Assembly: GCF_004362515.1 (NCBI RefSeq) | Contig: NZ_SNXU01000001.1 | Span: forward strand, 2,976,001-3,040,000 | Source of the DNA: Actinokineospora alba | GTDB taxonomy: Bacteria; Actinomycetota; Actinomycetes; Mycobacteriales; Pseudonocardiaceae | DNA length: 64,000 nucleotides | Reading direction: 5' to 3' | Shown: positions 60,848-64,000 of the stretch, one piece after another | Position numbering within the stretch: the stretch's first letter is position 1 | Layout of the letters: every line of letters begins with the position of its first letter | Translations under genes and position numbers: made by a program | The notes under the pieces: generated by a model | The model's database searches: none | Seen by the model: the letters and a program-made list of their open reading frames with translations, nothing else | What the model was told of the DNA's origin: nothing

Positions 60848-61962
60848 GGCGCTGTCTCCCATAGTTCTGGGTGATCGTGCAGCGACTGTTCCAGCAACCG
60901 GTTGCGGAACTCGTCGGACACCGACGTGTACAGGGCGGTGGTCGACTGGTAGGCGTGCCCGACTTGCTGTTGCACCATCAGCGGCGGATACCCGAACTCC
61001 AGCAGGTGGGTGACGTAGCTGTGGCGCAGGGAGTGCAGGTCATGCACCCCGTCCAGCCCGGCGTCCTGGCGTGTACGGGTGAACATTTCGTTCAGATAGT
61101 TGATCGAGATCCGGCCGCGTCGCTCGGTGACCCACATCGCCGGGTGCGCTGCCGGGGAGAACAGCGGCCGGATCTCCTCCCGCCATTGGTTCAGGACCTC
61201 GACGATCCAGTCCATTTCCGGCACGGTGAGCACAGTTCGCCGCTTCGGTGGACCACCCCGGGACGCCTTGCCGTAGCGCACCTGAACCGACCCGAACAGC
61301 CCGTAGCCAGCCGCGCGCGAGTTGAGCCGGAAGTCCGCAAGGTCCAGCCGAGCCACCTCGCGCCGCCGCAACCCGTAGGCATAGGTCGTCTTCAAGATCG
61401 CCGCGTCACGTAGCGCCGCGAGCGAGCCCTTTCTGCCGCGGGAGCGGATCTGCTCAACCCGAGCGTCGGCGGCATCGAACAGCGCCTGCACTTCCTCGTA
61501 GGTCAACGCCCGTCGGCCCGGCTGCCCTTCGACGTCGGACAGATGTGCCACGGTGTTCCACTCGTGGCAGATCTGGGCTGGCACCTGTCCGAATCGCTGT
61601 TCACACTCCGTGGGCCATCCGTACCTTGGATCGGTGATGAACTCGCAGAACAACCGGATGGTCAACTGATAACCGCGGATCGTCGAGTGCGCCCGCGGAC
61701 GAGCCCCGGACACCAGATCAGCGGTGAACGCCTCGACCTCACCCGGCGTCCACCGCCACGGGTACAAGCCCGCGAACTCAGCGAACCGGCGGATCAAACG
61801 CACCCGCGGCGCCATCGTCTCCGGTCGAAGGAACCGACTCTGCTGCTGACGCTCCCACCCGGACAACATCGCGTCGAACACCGCAGTCTCAGGATCGAGA
61901 TGCCGCACGCCCTCGGGCAGCACCAAGTGTGCCGCACCAGCCAGGTCAACCCGCCGAACCAC
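60844..61962 (-). CDS. Tyrosine recombinase/integrase
   Basis: 372 residues. N-terminal SAM-like core-binding domain (RFAEFAGLYPWRWTPGEVEAF, STIRGYQLTIRLFCEFI). Catalytic domain: Arg in KTTYAYGLRRREVARLDL, HSLRHSYVTHLLEFG (His-x-x-Arg-His) and QVGHAYQSTTALYTSVS with GH and the nucleophile Tyr. All catalytic residues are present. The start is GTG 61962, because AGGAGG (61969-61974 as CCTCCT on plus) lies 6 bases before it; the longer frame from 62001 starts inside a palindrome. First gene of the three-gene module. Confidence 0.86.
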   Translation of the reverse strand: MVRRVDLAGAAHLVLPEGVRHLDPETAVFDAMLSGWERQQQSRFLRPETMAPRVRLIRRFAEFAGLYPWRWTPGEVEAFTADLVSGARPRAHSTIRGYQLTIRLFCEFITDPRYGWPTECEQRFGQVPAQICHEWNTVAHLSDVEGQPGRRALTYEEVQALFDAADARVEQIRSRGRKGSLAALRDAAILKTTYAYGLRRREVARLDLADFRLNSRAAGYGLFGSVQVRYGKASRGGPPKRRTVLTVPEMDWIVEVLNQWREEIRPLFSPAAHPAMWVTERRGRISINYLNEMFTRTRQDAGLDGVHDLHSLRHSYVTHLLEFGYPPLMVQQQVGHAYQSTTALYTSVSDEFRNRLLEQSLHDHPELWETAP

Positions 61963-61977
61963 CGCGAACCTCCTGTT

Positions 61978-62008
61978 GTACTGGATGCAACATCGTGGCA
62001 TCCAGTAC
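61978..62008. promoter_or_regulatory. Perfect palindrome at the module's promoter
   Basis: GTACTGGATGC (61978-61988) and GCATCCAGTAC (61998-62008) are 11-base arms around 9 bases. It lies directly before the ribosome site of the recombinase. Likely operator of the module's HTH protein or part of the recombination site. Confidence 0.65.
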
Positions 62009-62097
62009 GGTCCGCCCAGGTCATCCTTAGCGAGAAGTCATCCGAAGGGGTGACTCGAACGTGTGCTGACCACCGCGAATCCGGTAACATCAGAACA

Positions 62098-63093
62098 TCA
62101 CCTATGTTGCATCTGATGCAATAATGGTTCATTAGCCGGGCGGGTAGCGCCCGCGAAATCGTCCGCCCGGTACCGGTAGGGCTCCACTTTCACCACCTGT
62201 CCGCGGTCCGGGGCGTCCACCATTAATCCTCCACCGAGGTAGAGGCCGACGTGGTGGATCTTGGTGTTCGGGTTGCCGTAGAAGACGAGGTCGCCGGGCA
62301 GCAGTGGTTGCCCGGCCGGGACCCGCGGCCCGGCATGGAACTGGGTGTGCGCGGTGCGGGGCAGGGTGATTCCGGCCGCCCCGTAGGCGGCCTTGGTCAG
62401 CCCGGAGCAGTCGAACCCACCGTCCTCTTCTCCATTCCCGCCCCACAGGTACGGGGTTCCTCGTTGTCCGCAGGCGTAGTTGATCGCGGCGACGGTGATG
62501 GGGTTGGGGGCTGTGATGGCGTTGCAGTCCCCGGTGCCGACGGTGATGGTCGTGGTGGTGGTGCAGCCCGCGCCGGTGACCGCGCCGACGATCAGGCGCG
62601 CGGTGAGTTCGTGTTGGGCGTAGGCGTTCGGGAATCCGGAGCGTTGCACGGCTTGGGCGGCGTCGGTCGCGCTCATCGTCTGCCAGCCGGGCACCGTGAG
62701 GAGGTGTCGGTAGAACTGGGTGGCGGCGTAGGTGGGGTTCATGATTTGCCCTGGGGTGCCCCAGCCTTGGCTGGGTCGTTGTTGGAACAGTCCGAGGCTG
62801 TCGCGGTCGCCGTGATCGAGGTTGCGTAGCGTGGATTCCTGCATCGCCGTCGCGATCGCGACCACCTGCCCCTGGACGGGGACGTTCATCTGTTTGCCGA
62901 CAGCGACGATGACGGCCGCGTTGGCGAGTTGGTCAGCCCCGTAGCCGTCCACGCCGGTGCCGCTGACGGGGGCGCAGTCCAGGCTGCTGGTGCTGTCGTC
63001 GAGCACCGCCGCGACCGTCCCGGACACCCCGTGGCCGATCAGGATCGGGATGGCCAGAACGACGGCGAGCCCGGCGGCGCCGATTTTGTGCAT
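62098..63093 (-). CDS. NlpC/P60 hydrolase with transglycosylase-like front domain
   Basis: 331 residues. One N-terminal membrane/signal helix (AAGLAVVLAIPILIGHGVSG), a middle region with MQESTLRNLDHGDRDSLGLFQQRPSQGWG (lysozyme-like/lytic pattern), and a C-terminal NlpC/P60 domain with GGFDCSGLT (catalytic Cys) and KIHHVGLYLG (His). Cuts peptidoglycan, as needed for conjugation or secretion channels. The last ten residues (EPLLHQMQHR) are unusual for the family and lie on the edge of the recombination module. ATGA overlap with the upstream gene. Confidence 0.86.
   Translation of the reverse strand: MHKIGAAGLAVVLAIPILIGHGVSGTVAAVLDDSTSSLDCAPVSGTGVDGYGADQLANAAVIVAVGKQMNVPVQGQVVAIATAMQESTLRNLDHGDRDSLGLFQQRPSQGWGTPGQIMNPTYAATQFYRHLLTVPGWQTMSATDAAQAVQRSGFPNAYAQHELTARLIVGAVTGAGCTTTTTITVGTGDCNAITAPNPITVAAINYACGQRGTPYLWGGNGEEDGGFDCSGLTKAAYGAAGITLPRTAHTQFHAGPRVPAGQPLLPGDLVFYGNPNTKIHHVGLYLGGGLMVDAPDRGQVVKVEPYRYRADDFAGATRPANEPLLHQMQHR
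62107..62121. repeat. Second inverted repeat with the same core
   Basis: TTGCATC-T-GATGCAA is perfect with 7-base arms. The core GATGCAA also occurs in the palindrome at 61978-62008. It lies inside the very end of the NlpC/P60 reading frame. Confidence 0.6.
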
Positions 63094-64000
63094 CACTGCG
63101 GGGTCGCCTCCTTGTCCGTACTCGGCCCGCGCGAGGTGGCGGGCGGCTGGGTGGGCGGCATCGGCGACGGTGCGGGGGCCATGAGTAGCGGCGTGTCCAG
63201 TTCCCGCACCGACTCGCTGTCGGTTTCGGTGGTGGGGGCCGGCAGGTGCGGCCAGGCGTCGAGCAGCCGGTGCAGCTCGCAGCGGGAGCCGATCCCGGCG
63301 GCCCGGTGCAGAGGCAGCCAGACCCCATCGGCCGGGCTGGGGTGGGCGGCGTCGGGGTTGAGCAGGTCGGCCGCGGCGGTGGCGACCGGCACGAGGCTCG
63401 GGTCGTCCAGTTCGCGCCACGCCTGGTGCAGCACCCGGCGGGCGGTGGCCTCGCGGCGCGCGGTCGGCAGCCACACCAGTAGCGGCGTGGTGATGCCCGT
63501 GGCCTGCGCGAGCGCGGCGTAGCCAGCTAGTTTCCCGGCGAGCTTGCCCAGGACCTCGGTGCCGAAGTCGAACTCGAGGAAGAACTCGACCTCGGCGCCC
63601 TGGGTGTTCCAGCGCCCGTAGGCGTCGGGTCGGGTCAGGTCGCCGAAATGGCGGGCGCAGCGGGTCTCCGACCACCACGAGACCAACTTGGTGCGCTCGG
63701 ACGAGGGGTCGTGGCGGGCGCGGTCGACCAGGGCGGTGAACCACTCGGCGACCCCGACGGTGTGCGCCAGCCGCAGGCTGTGGGCGACGCCGAAGGCGCG
63801 GTCGTGCCGGTAGCCGAGTTCTTTGACGTCGAGGCCGTCTTCGGCGGCCAGGACGGCGGCCCCGGCGGGGGCGAGGACGTAGTGCATCGGCGCCGTGCCG
63901 ATCGTCACGAACGGTTGGAATCGGTCGACGACCCCCCAGAGGTACAGCTCGCGCATCCGCTGCCGTCCGGACCGGAAGGAAGGGAAGGCGAGTGCGGTGA
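63093..64000 (-). CDS. Replication-relaxation family protein (5' end off the right edge)
   Basis: The frame is open through base 64000. It contains FPSFRSGRQRMRELYLWGVVDRFQP, the winged-helix part of Replic_Relax proteins, VEFFLEFDFGTEVLGKLAGKLAGY, and a disordered Pro/Ser-rich tail. Replic_Relax proteins are found on plasmids and integrative elements of Gram-positive bacteria and are thought to serve in replication or transfer. Its stop overlaps the NlpC/P60 ATG. Confidence 0.82.
   Translation of the reverse strand, partial: TALAFPSFRSGRQRMRELYLWGVVDRFQPFVTIGTAPMHYVLAPAGAAVLAAEDGLDVKELGYRHDRAFGVAHSLRLAHTVGVAEWFTALVDRARHDPSSERTKLVSWWSETRCARHFGDLTRPDAYGRWNTQGAEVEFFLEFDFGTEVLGKLAGKLAGYAALAQATGITTPLLVWLPTARREATARRVLHQAWRELDDPSLVPVATAAADLLNPDAAHPSPADGVWLPLHRAAGIGSRCELHRLLDAWPHLPAPTTETDSESVRELDTPLLMAPAPSPMPPTQPPATSRGPSTDKEATPQ

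Noticed and set aside
61962..62001. ATG 62001 as start of the module's integrase
   Set aside because: The codon lies inside a perfect palindrome, while a consensus AGGAGG sits 6 bases before GTG 61962.
56092..62139. ATTAGCCGG at 56092-56100 and 62131-62139 as direct repeats bounding the recombination module
   Set aside because: Only 9 bases match and the flanks differ; chance matches of this size are expected in a window this large.
1..64000. tRNA, rRNA and CRISPR
   Set aside because: Looked for cloverleaf ends, rRNA-like stretches and regularly spaced short repeats; none were found, but a tRNA scan was not possible here.

Overview
The window is GC-rich DNA with strong G/C bias at third codon positions, GTG/TTG starts and many 4-nt stop/start overlaps. 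Together with the gene families (XRE regulators with TPR tails, DUF6355, BTAD/LysM regulator, Replic_Relax, RAMA, G1-type peptidase) this points to a filamentous actinomycete, most likely Pseudonocardiales. I cannot name a species. No rRNA, tRNA or CRISPR array was seen.

Left part (1-13.5 kb): a queD-like gene runs off the left edge on the minus strand. It is followed by XRE-type regulators (901, 2788 and a frameshifted one at 5207), a small hypothetical gene and an APH-fold kinase. From 7579 to 13456 runs a tightly coupled operon: three or four small unknown proteins, QueC, a family-2 glycosyltransferase, a radical-SAM enzyme, a PRPP-binding phosphoribosyltransferase and a family-4-like glycosyltransferase. 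QueD plus QueC with a phosphoribosyltransferase and two glycosyltransferases suggests a pathway to a glycosylated or ribosylated 7-deazaguanine compound. This is the best candidate for an undescribed small-molecule system in the window.

Mobile region 1 (13.5-19.8 kb): small coupled ORFs and an XRE-like regulator are followed by a Tn554-like set (two overlapping tyrosine recombinases plus a third, HEPN/DUF5677-like protein) and the decayed end of an ATP-dependent DNA ligase gene.

19.9-25.8 kb: HxlR regulator with a divergent nucleoside hydrolase, a large STAND/TPR regulator, a secreted DUF6355 protein and a membrane protein.

26-39 kb: an actinobacterial Tad/Flp-type operon (lipoprotein, secreted protein, SAF/CpaB-like, TadZ-like ATPase, TadA, TadB, TadC, Flp-like pilin, TadE-like proteins, TadG-like) ends in a 1064-aa membrane LysM-BTAD regulator. 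A small HEAGH metalloprotease gene sits antisense inside it. Such operons are common on large actinobacterial conjugative elements. The right edge carries an NlpC/P60 hydrolase and a Replic_Relax protein that fit the same idea.

40-50.6 kb: an operon with a MoxR-type AAA+ ATPase, a zincin-VWA (DUF2201-like) protein and several element-specific small proteins, two of them with a C-terminal RAMA domain. It is followed by a winged-helix regulator, an unknown protein and a second RAMA protein, whose three transcription units share a near-identical upstream element.

50.6-58 kb: cargo and debris: HEPN-like protein, IS5, IS481 and coiled-coil transposon-protein remnants around a secreted G1-like peptidase, an AlbA_2/Schlafen-type protein, and two small membrane protein loci that look frameshifted or overlapped.

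58-62 kb: a three-gene recombination module on the minus strand (tyrosine recombinase, HTH protein, and an 809-aa protein with about ten zinc ribbons fused to a degenerate recombinase domain) with a perfect palindrome at its promoter. It appears inserted at the 3' end of the NlpC/P60 gene.
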